From positions 2,973,113-3,037,112 of the forward strand of contig JABACO010000009.1 of NCBI GenBank assembly GCA_013339895.1: DNA of 64,000 bases, written 5' to 3'. Made by a program: the position numbers and the translations under genes. The notes below the pieces were generated by a model. That model was not told the origin of the DNA and did not search any database. It saw nothing but the letters and a program-made list of their open reading frames with translations. Below, one piece after another: positions 1-11,459 of the stretch (position 1 is the first letter of the stretch; each line of letters starts with the position of its first letter). The DNA comes from Ephydatia muelleri. Lineage: Eukaryota; Porifera; Demospongiae; Spongillida; Spongillidae.

Positions 1-1041
1 CTTGACAAAATTCATAGTGGACACCTTGGAATTCAAAGATGTAAACTAAGGGTGCAGCAGTCTGTTTGGTGGCCTGGTGTTTCTAAAGAAATTGAGTCCT
101 TAGTGAAACACTGTCGTATCTGTGCTAGAACCACAACTACTCATAAAGAGCCCATGATTGTATCCCAACCTCCGGACTATCCCTGGCAAAAGGTCGGGTC
201 AGATCTTTTTGAGTTCAAAGGACACTCCTACATCGTCTTGGTAGATTATTTCTCCAGATTCCTAGAAGTAATCAAATTAACAGCAACAACTACATCAGCA
301 ATTATCAGCATTATGAAGGCTGTATTTTCTAGACATGGAATTCCAGAGTTGTTGATAAGTGATAATGGCCCACAATACCAGTCACATGAGATGAAACAAT
401 TTAGCCAGGCGTATGGGTTCGTGCATGTGACTAGCAGTCCTCATTATCCCCAAAGCAACGGAGAGGCAGAACGTGCAGTTCAAACAGCTAAACGACTTCT
501 TGGACGATCCGAAGATCCCTTTTTAGCAGTCCTGAGCTACAATGCCACCCCAATGCCTTGGTGTAATCTCTCTCCATCGGAACTGTTGATGGGGAGAAAA
601 CTTCGAAGCACAATCCCACAGACAACCACAGTCCTTATTCCAGGATGGCCCTACCTAAAGGAGTTCAAGGTGAAAAACAGGTGTCTGAAAGAGAAGCAGA
701 AAATCTATTACGACCAGCGGCACCAGACACGTTCAAAAACACCATTGGAGGATGGTACAGAGGTATGGGTATCAAAAGATGGGGACAAGATACCAGGCAC
801 TGTCACAGCACCCGCCTCCACACCGAGATCATATTTAGTGCAAACCCCTGCAGGTCAGTTGAGAAGGAACAGATCTCACCTCACAGAAATCCCTTCACTC
901 GAGGATGCTGAGGAGGCCTCAACTGAGGACCAGCCTTCTGAACCTGACGAGACAGAACCTGTACCACAGGCACCACCCAGGAGCCCTATCATGACACGCA
1001 CTAGAACTGGAACAGTTATCAGACCTCCACTTCGATTCTAG
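1..1041 (+). CDS. Ty3/gypsy integrase, C-terminal part of pol (5' cut by window edge)
   Basis: The frame is open from base 1, so this is the end of a longer polyprotein. It shows the HHCC zinc-binding module (H and H in HSGHLG, then CRIC), followed by the rve integrase core with its acidic residues in VGSDLF and SDNGPQ, and the late Glu in SNGEAERAV. A basic, Pro/Thr/Glu-rich tail follows. In this family the protein inserts the element cDNA into host chromatin. The frame has no internal stop over 346 codons, and it ends directly at a polypurine tract, as expected of a fairly young element. A function beyond integrase is not visible; protease, RT and RNase H would lie upstream of the window. 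Confidence 0.9.
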   Translation, partial: LDKIHSGHLGIQRCKLRVQQSVWWPGVSKEIESLVKHCRICARTTTTHKEPMIVSQPPDYPWQKVGSDLFEFKGHSYIVLVDYFSRFLEVIKLTATTTSAIISIMKAVFSRHGIPELLISDNGPQYQSHEMKQFSQAYGFVHVTSSPHYPQSNGEAERAVQTAKRLLGRSEDPFLAVLSYNATPMPWCNLSPSELLMGRKLRSTIPQTTTVLIPGWPYLKEFKVKNRCLKEKQKIYYDQRHQTRSKTPLEDGTEVWVSKDGDKIPGTVTAPASTPRSYLVQTPAGQLRRNRSHLTEIPSLEDAEEASTEDQPSEPDETEPVPQAPPRSPIMTRTRTGTVIRPPLRF

Positions 1042-1050
1042 GAGGGGAGG

Positions 1051-1166
1051 TGTAGTGTGGTTATTATCACGTGACTATTAAATATATCGGTATGAGGCGC
1101 ATGTCTCGTGATTGATTGGATTTTGTGGTGTGTACTAATATTACGAGTGTGTGTAGACTCATTACA
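1051..1166 (+). repeat. Short LTR of the gypsy element (candidate)
   Basis: Immediately after the integrase stop comes a purine tract (about 1040-1050, GGAGGGGAGG), which fits a plus-strand primer. The following sequence begins TGTAGTGTGG and can be read to ATTACA at 1166, giving a TG...CA segment of about 116 bp with an AT-rich TATTAAATATAT promoter-like core. The right border is a guess, because the partner LTR is outside the window and a tandem duplication starts inside the last bases. Confidence 0.5.
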
Positions 1167-1487
1167 GAGATGGCATTAATACTTTTCATTACACGGTTAG
1201 TGGGGTGTCTGTACTTTTAATCCATACTGATAAGAGACTGATGGATTCACACAGCACGACTATCCAGGTAATATCAAAAAAGTAGAAAGCAGGGTTGCTT
1301 TGTGACTTGTTGAGTTAAAGTAGACTCATTACAGAGATGGCATTAATACTTTTCATTACACGGTTAGTGGGGTGTCTGTACTTTTAATCCATACTGATAA
1401 GAGACTGATGGATTCACACAGCACGACTATCCAGGTAATATCAAAAAAGTAGAAAGCAGGGTTGCTTTGTGACTTGTTGAGTTAAAA
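1154..1487 (+). repeat. 167-bp tandem duplication
   Basis: Two adjacent units, 1154-1320 and 1321-1487, are identical by eye apart from the last base. Each starts TAGACTCATTACAGAG and ends near GTTGAGTTAAA. The unit overlaps the proposed LTR end, so the duplication happened after the element inserted. Near identity implies a recent event or an assembly duplication. Confidence 0.85.
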
Positions 1488-1730
1488 AGCACTCCCAAGA
1501 GCCCTCCTCCAGTAGTATCTCCATCTCCAGCTGCTACTACTTCGAGTCCTATTTTTCCCATCCAATTTCGACATCATCGGTATCCTTTGTTCTTTTCCCA
1601 AGTTGACTGCAGCAGTCCATCTAGGATAAGACTACAGCATCTCAGAGATGCTGCTGGAATACCGTTACCCACTTCATTCAGTTCTCTGCTTCTAGATGCA
1701 GGTTCACCCCATCTTCAACAGATGAACTAG
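1488..1730 (+). other. Open frame of 81 codons, not recognised
   Basis: A frame without ATG runs from the edge of the tandem duplication to a TAG at 1728-1730. It is Pro/Ser-rich at first and then basic. I recognise no domain. It could be the 3' exon of a lost gene or chance. The rest of 1730-2110 shows no gene. Confidence 0.15.
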
Positions 1731-2120
1731 TTTTGTTTGACCAGGATTTTAAAAACTGTCTAGCAGAGTGTCTCTTAATTGAGATGTTACACAAATCCAA
1801 AGAACAAGCTCAACTAAGTCTTTGACATGGTGAGCTGAGCATTAGGTTTCCTACCACTTTGATACAGCATACATTGCCTCTGTCTGCACTACTGGCTCTA
1901 CCAGTGCCAAAGTCACAAGCATTGTCCAGCATTTATACCAGAAATGAACAGGACTCTGGTCAGATCAAATACAAGGACCATGCTACATACAGTGTAGGGT
2001 AGCTTTAGGTTAATGTGACCATAGGGTTTTGTTTTTTATCTGTTTATTATATAAAAATGCCACTCATTAATATTTTCAAATTCGCAATCCAAGTGTATGA
2101 TATCTATTTAATCATACACA

Positions 2121-4730
2121 GAAAGTCAGGCCCAACTCCCAACCTTTACATCACCAAGCTACAGTGTTCAAGTACAGGAGACTACTGCAATAACTGTGGT
2201 GGGCGTGGCTCCATCACCAAGACCTCCTGATGGATTCTTAACTGTCAGGTGCATCAATCATTTCAACAGTTCTGTTGGCATGACTTACACCATTGGTCAA
2301 GTCAATGGATACTTTCCCTTTGTGTTGAACTCCACCACTGGTAGCTTTTCAGTGACACAGGATCTTGTTTATGCCACACAACCTCATTCATACAGCTTTT
2401 CAGTGTGGTGTTATGACAACCTATCACCAAGCCTCTCCAACAATGCTTCAGTAACCATCAGTGTGATTGAAGTGGACAAGTATAAACCAGTCATTACACC
2501 TTCATATGTATTTCTTACTTTGAATGAGAACATACCCCTGGGTACAGTCCTGGCCTCCACCAGAAGAGATGTGGGAGCACTGAGTGTGTACAATGCTACA
2601 GACAGGAATGCTGGACCACAGGGGGTTCTCTTTTACACTTCACTTTATTCAGACCCTCGCTTCTCTGTGGATGGGACCTTTGTGACATTAACTGTGCAAC
2701 AGTCTCTTATTGTGGACTATATTGGTGCTACAACATTCGTCAATATTGTAATTAATGCATGCGACCCACATGTCTGTAGTAGTGACTTCAACATATATGT
2801 TACCATCTTACGCCAGAATGACCACTACCCCATGTTCTCTCAGAAGGTGTACTCTGTAACATACAATGACAGTACCCCTCCAGGCCAGGTGATACCTTCA
2901 ATCTGCACTGATCAAGATATAGGTGTGGGTGCTTTACAAGGTGTGGTGTTTCTCAACACTACTCCAGGTGTGTTCTCATTGAATCCATCAACGGGAGTTC
3001 TCACTACCAGTATAAGCATGGACTACAGAAGAGCCAGAGGATATACTGTTGTGCTGTTGTGCAGGGACACTGGAGGGTTAACTAACACATCAACTGTATA
3101 TGTCACCATCAGTCCTCCTCCAAATTACAATCCATTAGCATTCTCCAGTGACAGCTATGTTTTCAATGTTTCCAGGACAACACCTCCTCTATACATCATT
3201 GGTCAGATCATGGCTACTGATGAAGTCATATGGAGTACTACTTTGGTTTATAGCTTACAGAGCAATCCATACTTCATCATTGACAGCCTGAATGGTACAA
3301 TACTAACAATAAGCTCTCTTTTTGACTATCCATACTCTGAGATTGTTCTGAATGCAACAGTCACTGATGGATTGTTCAATGATACAGTTGCAGTTCATAT
3401 GGTGCTCCCAACCAGGTAACCTCAATAGTCCGGTCTTTACACCAGGAGAGAGAAGCTTTGATATCAATGAGCTGTCACCCATAGGGACATCAGTAGCCAC
3501 ATTCCAATGCACAGATGCTGACAATGGAACAAATGGACAGATAAGCTATTCCATTCCTGGTGGTAACATTCATGGAGCATTTCAAATCAACCAAGTGACT
3601 GATGTTGTTGAGGTGGTTAATCTCCTGATCCCGCCTCAGAACATAGCATCTTATCCATACCAATTAACTATTCAGTGCAGTGACCATGGTGTTCCAATAA
3701 AGTCAAATGTAACACTGGCATACTTCAATGTGTATCAGGATAATGCACTTAGGAATTTCACAAGTGGCTTCATTGCCTTTGTCAATGAAAATGCCAATAT
3801 CAATGACACAGTGATTACCATCAATGCTAGTTTCCAATATCCATCAACATATTATTTCATTCATGAGAGTGTCCCAAATGTCTTCACCGTTGATACCAAT
3901 ACTGGAGTAGTCAGAGTGGCAGCACATTTGGACCATGATACAGTTCCTGTCTACACCATGACTGTTGTTGCCATACGGAGCGTGTATCCAGCAAGGAACA
4001 GCTCAGCTTTGCTAACCATCTATGTCAGAGCTGTCAAAAAATATCGTCCCCAGTGCATGTCCATATTCAACCCAGCAATTCTGAACACAACAACTGTTGG
4101 TAGCACTGTGTTACAGCTGAGTTGTTCAGATACTGATCCTGGAATAAATGGAATAATGGTGTTTTCGCTTTCCATGAATTATGGAGTGCTAGGAATCAAC
4201 AATGACACTGGAGCAATTTACATCAGTAGCCCACTTGATTCCATTAGCCACAGTGTCCTCAACCTCACTGTGCTGGTATCAGACAGAGGATCTCCACCAC
4301 TGAGCAACAGCTATCCTATCATCATCTTCATCACTTTCACTGCTCACATACCACCTGTTTTCTCAGACTTTTTAAATCACAGTGATAGCACACAAACTGG
4401 TATCACATTTTTTACTGCAACTGCATCATATCCAAACCTAGTGACCACTGAGCATTTGACATATTCTATAACCTCAGAATCACCCTCCCTAATACCCACA
4501 CCATCCCTAACATTAACATCTGCACCATCACTAGCCACATCCTCCCTCCCTACAAGCACCACCCAAGCTCAGCAAACTATGATATACATTGTTGCTGGGA
4601 TCATTGCAGCTGCTGTGCTTGTGGTGGGCGTTCCAATCTTAATAATTTTAATATTGATATGGAGAAGGGTGAAGACACACAAAGCTCCAGGAGCTGCTAC
4701 AAGTATTCCAGTACATGCCTCTGCTCACAG
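2121..4730 (+). CDS. Cadherin-repeat transmembrane protein: ectodomain and TM exon, with one frameshift
   Basis: About seven cadherin (EC) repeats of roughly 100 residues are followed by a Thr/Ser/Pro stalk and one membrane helix (about 4579-4665, starting MIYIVAGIIAAAVL). The exon begins after a 3' splice site (CATACACAG, 2120); a stop at 2109 closes the frame upstream, so earlier exons are missing or outside. EC landmarks include CTDADNGTNG, NLNSPVF and many N-glycosylation sites. Repeats carrying a Cys pair alternate with repeats lacking it. The frame breaks at 3414-3417: compared with the usual linker spacing, AGGT looks like a 4-nt insertion inside the NxNxPVF linker. This is either a real disabling mutation or an assembly error. 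The protein would act at the cell surface in adhesion or recognition; partner unknown. Confidence 0.8.
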
Positions 4731-4844
4731 GTAAGGATTCACTAAAGGCTAAATAGCTCTTTGATATTGTGTGTTATTTTTCTGCACACACATTTTCTTG
4801 ATCATTTACACGCTGCCCACAAACCATTTTGCATCACCTGATAG

Positions 4845-5077
4845 CCCTCCCCCACTTGAAGATGGAGAAGCAACGGTCACTGTGTATCCAAATGATGCAT
4901 ACATTGTATCCAACAAGAAGATATCACAAGAGAGCACAGTGTATGAATATATCGACAGTCATGACACCCGTGCAATAGAGCTCACCTCCTTCAAACAGTA
5001 TGTCAGCCATATGTATCACCTCTGTCAATTATGTTCCCTTTCCATCCCCATCCAGGGAAGCTAAAATGGATCATTAA
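4845..5077 (+). CDS. Cytoplasmic-tail exons of the cadherin-repeat gene
   Basis: The TM exon ends at a canonical donor (CACAG|GTAAGG, intron 4731-4844). Reading resumes in phase at 4845, after CTGATAG, with SPPPLEDGEATVTVYP. A second intron, 4998-5055 (58 bp, GTATGT...TCCAG), leads to a last mini-exon ending FKQEAKMDH and a TAA at 5075-5077. The tail is about 60 residues and acidic. It contains the tyrosine cluster STVYEYIDS and the Pro run PPPL, the kind of sites bound by SH2 and SH3 proteins. No beta-catenin-binding motif was recognised, so classical cadherin signalling is not supported. Splice sites are read by eye. Confidence 0.7.
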
Positions 5078-6450
5078 GCGCCCAGGATGTCAGATTTTAC
5101 TGATTAAACTGTGTGGGGTGAATATCGTATTTGCAATTATTGTGGTCTTCTTTAACTTGTGATTTCAATAATTCTACGTGGCAGGCAGTTATTAATCATC
5201 GACAACTTGACTGAGAAAATTAATAAAACGCATATTAAAAGACACTATCCAAATGACACACCTACACGACCGTCTGAATTGAACAGTGCACTATTCGGAA
5301 AAAGGATTTATTAATAGAAGTCTTCGTGGATAATGATGAGCTAACTCTGATTCAGTTTTCGCTTGCACTCGGTAAACAAGTTGATATAGAGCGAGCCTTC
5401 TAAAGGACTCGGGCTTGGACAAAGCAACGCGGACAATTGTGTCAGAAGGAGCAGGAAAGGTTGACGGTTGTTCCTCTATAGCTGCTGTAGTGTTCCTGCC
5501 GCTCAATGGTGATGCTAACTGGATCACAGCTAAACACAAAGCCATCGAAGCCCCAGTGACAATGTGGCCAACAGTTGGCCTATAAAATGACAGCGTTTGC
5601 ATTAGTACTTTACCACAGAAAAAGAACCTGAGGTCCACCCTATCCACACCTTTGGATCGAGCGCTTACTCGCCCTGCTGATCGCTTCATTGCGTACGACA
5701 CAACAGAAATCAGACACACTTACACGCTGGTCCGGCGTAGCAGAGCCTACGCTTATTTGCGGAGGGTATGCTACTCTAGATTACTTAATGACATGTACAC
5801 ATTTTATACGAGTACAGTTCATTGTCCCTTTCAGGGTACCGGTAGTAGAAGCGGGCCAGGGTTGAACGTGTGTTGGCTGATCAAAGACAGGCTGAGGTGC
5901 GGCTATAAAGCTCAATTGCCACCTCTGCATTTCCGCGAATGGAGACGCCTGCCATCTGCGATGCAGGAGTCCGAGGACCTATCTGAATACATTAGTTTAC
6001 TAGTTCATAACATTACTGCATTATGAAACGCAAAGAACTATTTCTTTGATAATTTTTAACACATTTCCTTTCAGTACAAATACTACAAAATAAATATCGT
6101 CCGATTTTTCTCTATCCATTGATGTAATCGGAAAATATTTTCGACTTAAAATGCATACATGTTCTCTCGATGTATTGGATGTGTCCAGAGTAATAGAGCA
6201 GCTTTATAGAATATTGATTGGTTATGCCGCCGGAACTGCATAGATCAGCAATAATGTTAATGAACGTTGTTGCATATACTTGCATATACTTGTACATTGA
6301 TAGCAGAGAATGTCGCGAGCTTCTTGTACATGGGACCACAGATACATGTAGTACTATCTATGATGGAACCAGGCAGACTTGCATAGCAGAACATTTAAAT
6401 ATATCCGTGTATTAAAAAAAAATTAATTGAAGTAACAGGTTAGTCAACTT
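5078..6450. other. Interval without a recognised gene
   Basis: The two longest frames are 5652-6026 on plus and 5291-5719 on minus; they overlap and match nothing I know. Near 5566 there is a perfect inverted GGCCAAC-A-GTTGGCC, resembling an NF1-type site, followed directly by CCTATAAAATGA, a TATA-like box about 70-80 bases before the plus frame. That arrangement could be a promoter, but the downstream frame is too weak to call a gene. Confidence 0.3.
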
Positions 6451-6461
6451 AGGTGTGGTCG

Positions 6462-7398
6462 ATGGAGCGAGGCAGTATAAACTGTACGGATCTAGACCCA
6501 TTGCAAAGGCTGAAGCTCTACGTAGCGATCGAAGCTGTGTTTGCTGTCATATCGTCCCTGGCATGTCTCGTTACTATCGTCTTGTTCTTCTTCTCCGTGT
6601 CACTGGGCCTCTCCGTGACGCCGATAGATACGGGACGCTACCCGATTTCTCCGAGGCCTGGATGGATGTATCGCTTTTGGATTTCTGACGCAATACTTCG
6701 GCTACTCGTCAACCCTAGCGACACTGTGGATCTGCGCCAACATATTCGCACTTTCGGTTTTCAATGTAAAGATAGGAAAGCGTGGCTGTGAAGTGGGCGG
6801 CTATCTGATCATGTTCTTATTACCTTTCTTAGTATTTTGGATACCAGTAGTGAGCAACTCGTTCGGACAAACGTCGGTGTGGTGTTGGATCCGGTGTTCA
6901 TCAAGAGGAGGGGATTCACTAGGAGCCACTCTTGGTCCAATCTTAGTACTGTACCTGATCAGTGTGGTGATGGTCTTCGTGGTGGTGGTGCGGTTCCTGA
7001 TTGAACTAAAGCGAGGGCACGTGAGAGACGCGCACAAGGCGGCCTTGAAGGAGGTGCTGCCTTTATTGATCTATCCTGAAATGTGCTCTGTCGTTTTCGG
7101 TGTGGCAGCCTTCACTCCACTGTACGTCTCGTATGTGTATTTAAGTACGAGCATCTCTATTTTCAGAGCCGTCATTCAAGCCATCCGAATTCTGCTGCCC
7201 ATTTCATTCCTTCTGCATCCCAGCATTCGACAAAGGCTATGTGCCGTAGTGCACACACCACGCAAGATAGACCCTACAGGGGTTGCCATGTGGCAAGAAG
7301 AAGAGAGTTACCACACTGCTATTGGCAACACCACAACCATGGATGCAGGGATAGAACTTGAAACTGCTTATCATCCAATCTCTGCTACATCAAAGTGA
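6462..7398 (+). pseudogene. cAMP-receptor/GPR157-like 7TM receptor, broken copy
   Basis: This is a paralogue of the intact receptor at 17.8 kb. It starts MERGSINCTDLDPLQRLK and covers TM1. It then lacks 66 nt encoding the TM1-TM2 loop and most of TM2, and loses 8 nt at the NDTC site (about 6667), which shifts the frame and removes the extracellular Cys of TM3. The second half resumes in another frame from about 6793 (MGGYLIMFLLPF) and is intact through SVWCWIR, TM5, TM6, TM7 and LLLPISFLLHPSIR to the stop at 7398. No intron is visible. A receptor lacking TM2 and the disulfide is not expected to work, so pseudogene is the best call. Confidence 0.8.
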
Positions 7399-8187
7399 AG
7401 GTCTACGAGTATATTATGCTAAAGTGTTATATTGATATAGGAAGGCTGATAACTTGCAATGACCTGTTAATGTGTTACAGCTGAAGTATTCTGACAACTA
7501 GTGTTAGCAAATATATCATCTCAGCTAGTCTGTTATTGCAAGGCAGTTAGTGATTCATCTCTTGAACCGCAGCGGAGGCAATTGATTATGTACATAAGAT
7601 AAGTTGTCAGTGTAGTTTTGCACACAAACTTGTGGCTGTGGGCTGCACCTTAAATAGTTTTGTGTACTATTAATAGCTAGCTATACGTGTACATAGAAAT
7701 AGTAAAGTAGCCGGAAGCAACTTCACAACTACTGATCTATGAATTCCATAACCGAAGATATTGGATCATAGGAAAATTAAATTAGTTGAATCAAAGTAAT
7801 GTCCGTTTAGCAATCATATCAGCATGTAAACCCTGAACAATTTTAATCTGGGCAGCTAACAGATGACTGGCATTCAAATGCCAGTCACCTGATTTCCAGA
7901 CTGAAACCATGTATAGATGTTTGGCTTCACTGCTCGTGCAAATTTGCTTTCTTGCATTCCAGATTAAGTACAGTTCGCTTGCTACGTAAAAGAGCATGCA
8001 CTAGATGAACAGCAACCTTTTCCATGCAGTAGTGGTTGGCAAACACCACGCACACCTAGCCGGTCAACTCGTAAGCTTGAATAACCTGTTTGCACATCTG
8101 CATGTCTCTCTCACAACGAGTTCTCTCACTAGTCACTACTTGTGTCAATATGTAGTCCCTAAATTTATTATGCTTCTGAATAACCTG
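7399..8187. other. Interval without a gene
   Basis: No frame here looks coding. The interval contains a small perfect hairpin near 7872-7895 (TGACTGGCATT, two-base loop, AATGCCAGTCA). Confidence 0.4.
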
Positions 8188-8190
8188 CCC

Positions 8191-8221
<31 letters not shown>
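8188..8221 (+). repeat. Poly-C tract followed by a CA microsatellite
   Basis: Twenty C residues (8188-8207) run straight into about seven CA units. It is one of several long poly-C or poly-G runs in the window. Confidence 0.95.
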
Positions 8222-8284
8222 GCACTTTACAATCCAAAGTGTGTTGCAGTCTTACTGGTGTAATGCAAATATCTATTTGCGCAT

Positions 8285-8686
8285 GTGCACGCATGCGCCG
8301 GATGGGCTCGAACTTGCCAGAACATTTGCATGTGACATCGTGTGCGTACTTGTATATATAAATACGTTCTTTTTGTGTTCTTAGTCAGTCTGTACACGTG
8401 TTACTATATATCCTTTGGCCGCTGCTACATTGGCGTAGTCGGCCTAGCGGAATGGCGAAACCGCTACTTGGTCGGAATGGATGGACCATTTCGAAAGTGT
8501 AGCCGCCGTTAACAAATGGGTCAGTGGAGAAGACAGGCTGAAATGGCTCCGGGTGCGCCTAACGGGGAAAGCTCAAACGGCTTTCAGAAGGCTGCCAGAC
8601 GACGTTAAAGCGGACTATGGTACGTGCGTATAGAAGCATTACAGCGTCGCTTCAATCCCGACAGCAAAAGACAGCTCACACAGAGT
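8285..8686 (+). mobile_element. Ty3/gypsy 5' remnant: LTR with TATA box, primer-binding site, gag fragment
   Basis: A TATA box (TATATATAAATA, 8353-8364) lies in a segment that ends CTGCTACA at 8429. TTGGCGTAGTCGG follows, the form of a tRNA primer-binding site. From 8452 a Gag-like frame can be followed with at least two shifts. It shows a WSEWMDHFESV start, KWLRVRLTGKAQTAF, the RLPD motif and LQRRFNPDSKRQ near 8678, all typical of gypsy capsid. The rest of the element is missing. At 8680-8686 a splice-acceptor-like CTCACACAG separates it from the cadherin frame, so the element probably sat in an intron or upstream of that locus. Confidence 0.7.
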
Positions 8687-11455
8687 CTTTACTATACCGC
8701 TCTGAACATCACAAACCCTTCTACTGTTCTGACTGTACACTGTACTGACCCTGTGTTGGGCAACACTGCACCCATTCGCTACTCATTAGACCCCTCCCTG
8801 TCCAGTTCACGTTACTTTAATGTGGATCCCAATAGTGGAGTCATCACTATTGGGGCCACACTCTCTAGCTCCAGTGGCCATCTCACATTCAGAGCCATCT
8901 GCACAGGCAGTGCACCTTACAACCTGTCTGACACAGCAGTCATAGATGTGGAACTCCTGGTGAATAGCAACATCACCTTCATTCCATCGGTCAGCTGCCT
9001 ATTCCTTCCACCTCATACCTACAATTGTACCCTCCCGGAGAGTGTGCAGCCAGTCTACACCATCCTCCAGGTGAATGCTACTTCTCCAGGTGGATACGCC
9101 ATCACGTATAGCCTTATCAGCTATCAGACAACCTTCTCCATCGATCCCTCCAGTGGTTACTTTAGGTTGATTGGCATGTTGGAGTATGAGCAGCAACAAA
9201 TCTATGTCATCACCATCCAGGCATCACTGGTTGGTCCTTTGGTTCCAGAAATGGCACTGGCCACAGTCCTGGTGTATGTGGACAACGTGAACGATGAAGT
9301 ACCAGTGATAGCAACTCCACAGAGCGTCATTTACGTTCCAGAGAACAGCCCAGTATCGACCGTGGTTGCCAACTTTACCTGTACGGATGCAGACAGTGGC
9401 ATGTATGGCCGCACACAGTTCAGCATCATTGGTGGCAATGTGGGAGGAGTCTTTAGTATTTCCCCCTCGGGACAACTGCAAGTGAACGGATCAATAATAT
9501 ATAGCATCACTCAAATCTATTACCTCGTTCTTCTATGTGCAGATGGTGTTTCTCCAACCCTGTCATCCAACACCACTGTACCAATCATTGTGGTGCACTT
9601 GAATAGCAAAGCCCCACAATTCAACACGAGCAGTTACACCTTTTCGATTTCTGAGGGTCTCGTGCCTCCTGCACTGGTGGGAAGCCCCCCTGTGGCCAGG
9701 GATGCAGACCTCCCACCTTTCAACAACCTGTGGTACATCATCCTGTCAGGTGACACCTTCCCTGCAACATTCACAATAGACCCTACGTCAGGCCAACTCA
9801 TACTGATCCGATCTTTAAACTACCAGATACGGAACACATACCAGCTGGTAGTCGAGGTGCAAGATGGAGGAGGATTATCTGACCCAGGCTACCCAATCCT
9901 GACTGGCAACACAACTGTTAACATTGAGGTTACTGCTGCCAACCTGCATCCCCCTCAGTTCTCCCAGTCAGTCTACAGTGGCACGATACAGCTGAGCAAT
10001 GGCACCAACATTGGCTATGTGGTCATGGGTGTGCAGGTCACATGCATGGACCAAGACTATGGCATAAATGCGCAAACATCCCTCTCTGTCACGGGAGGCA
10101 ATGTGGGAATGTGTTCAACATCACAGAGAGTGGCTATGTCTTACTTCAAAAGAACCTTCCCAGCTCTCAGGCCTATCCCTCGTACGTACTGACAGTGACA
10201 TGCCAGGATAAGGGATCTCCACCTCTCAACAACAGCGCCCTGGTCATTGTTGGTGTGACAGGTGGCAATCTGTTTGCACCTCAGTTCAACAAGTTCATTT
10301 ATGATTTCAGCATTCCTGACAGTACTGGAGCGGGGACACTCATTGGTGTGGTCAGTGCTGCTAATCCCAATCCAGGCATTGGAGGCTTCATCTCCTATGC
10401 ACTCAACAGCACAGGCAGTGCTGTCATTGTGGACTCTAACAGTGGCCATGTCTACATCGCATATCAGCCAGTGACCAGTGGTGTGTACGTGTACACGGTG
10501 ACGGCTACAAACAGTCTGGCCCTGACCAGTACAGCCACACTTATCCTCACTGTGGTGAGCATTAACAGAACACCACCATACTTCTCTCAGCCTCTGTACT
10601 TTGCATCTGTCTCTGAACATTCCCCTGTAACAACAGTTGTGACAAATGTGGTCTGTACCACTCCAGGAGATGGGACAAACCCTAATCCCAATAAGTACTC
10701 CTTTAACACTGCAACAGTCCCTTTTAGCATAGACCCAGTGGTAGGGCTGGTTACAGTAAATGGCACATTGAATGCAACGGTCACACGTACATACACTCTG
10801 AGCGTCATATGTCATGACCTTGATGGGAATACCTCATCTGTGTTGCTCACGATATACATTATACCTTACAACAATTATGCCCCCATTTTTGTTGGAGCAC
10901 CTTACTTCGCATATGTAGCAGAATATGCCATCCCTGGAACACCAGTGGCTACAGTTAGTGCTACTGATGCAGACCTTGCCCCTTACAATGTCATCACCTA
11001 CTCCATTGTGGGGGGAAATGATCAGGTACAGTGAAGGTACTTGAGACTATAGGTCCTGATCATCCATCTTTCTCCTATGTACTTACCGTTCATGCACAGA
11101 ACGTGATTCCACCTAGTGACCCCAGCGGATCACCATCTCTGTTGTCAGAAACTACTCTCACTATTACAGTACTGGACGAAAATGACAACTCCCCTGTATT
11201 GCAGCCAATGGATGTAAAACATCTGGTTGCCAATGGCTCTGTGGTGCCCAATACGGTCATCGTCACCTTCACCTGCACAGATAGTGACACGGGTTCGAAC
11301 GGAGCAACGCGTTTCTCCATATCCACCAACATCTCCTTACTGGCCATCTTCCCCAATGGCTCTCTCATCACCATGAGTACAATCTCAAGTAACCTGAGCG
11401 TTGAAGTGATCTGTGCTGACATGGGTACCCCACCACGCTCCACTGCAACCCAGCA
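8687..11455 (+). pseudogene. Cadherin-repeat locus 2, first segment (about nine EC repeats)
   Basis: This is a long tract of EC repeats with DNVNDEVPVI and DENDNSPV linkers, CTDADSGMYG-type calcium sites and the SIIGGNVGGVF motif. Repeats with a Cys pair strictly alternate with repeats without. The frame is broken near 10108 (GGNVG then NVFNIT; one A lost from a GGGAAATG-type run). It breaks again near 11028, where GGNDQ is followed by a deletion of part of a repeat and a frame change. The tract stops at about 11455 inside a linker, where a foreign insertion begins. No signal peptide is seen because the 5' end abuts a gypsy remnant. It is related to the gene at 2.1 kb. The two breaks are of different kinds; the first could be a sequencing error. 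Confidence 0.75.
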
Positions 11456-11459
11456 CAGG

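Noticed and set aside
3416-3428. A 13-nt intron (GTAACC...AATAG) restoring the cadherin frame
   Set aside because: It is far too short for splicing; a 4-nt insertion also fits the linker spacing better.
4377-4562. Small minus-strand frame over the cadherin stalk
   Set aside because: Antisense shadow of the Ser/Thr/Pro-rich stalk.
10141-10815. A 224-codon minus-strand frame
   Set aside because: It lies antisense to clear cadherin repeats and has no domain of its own.
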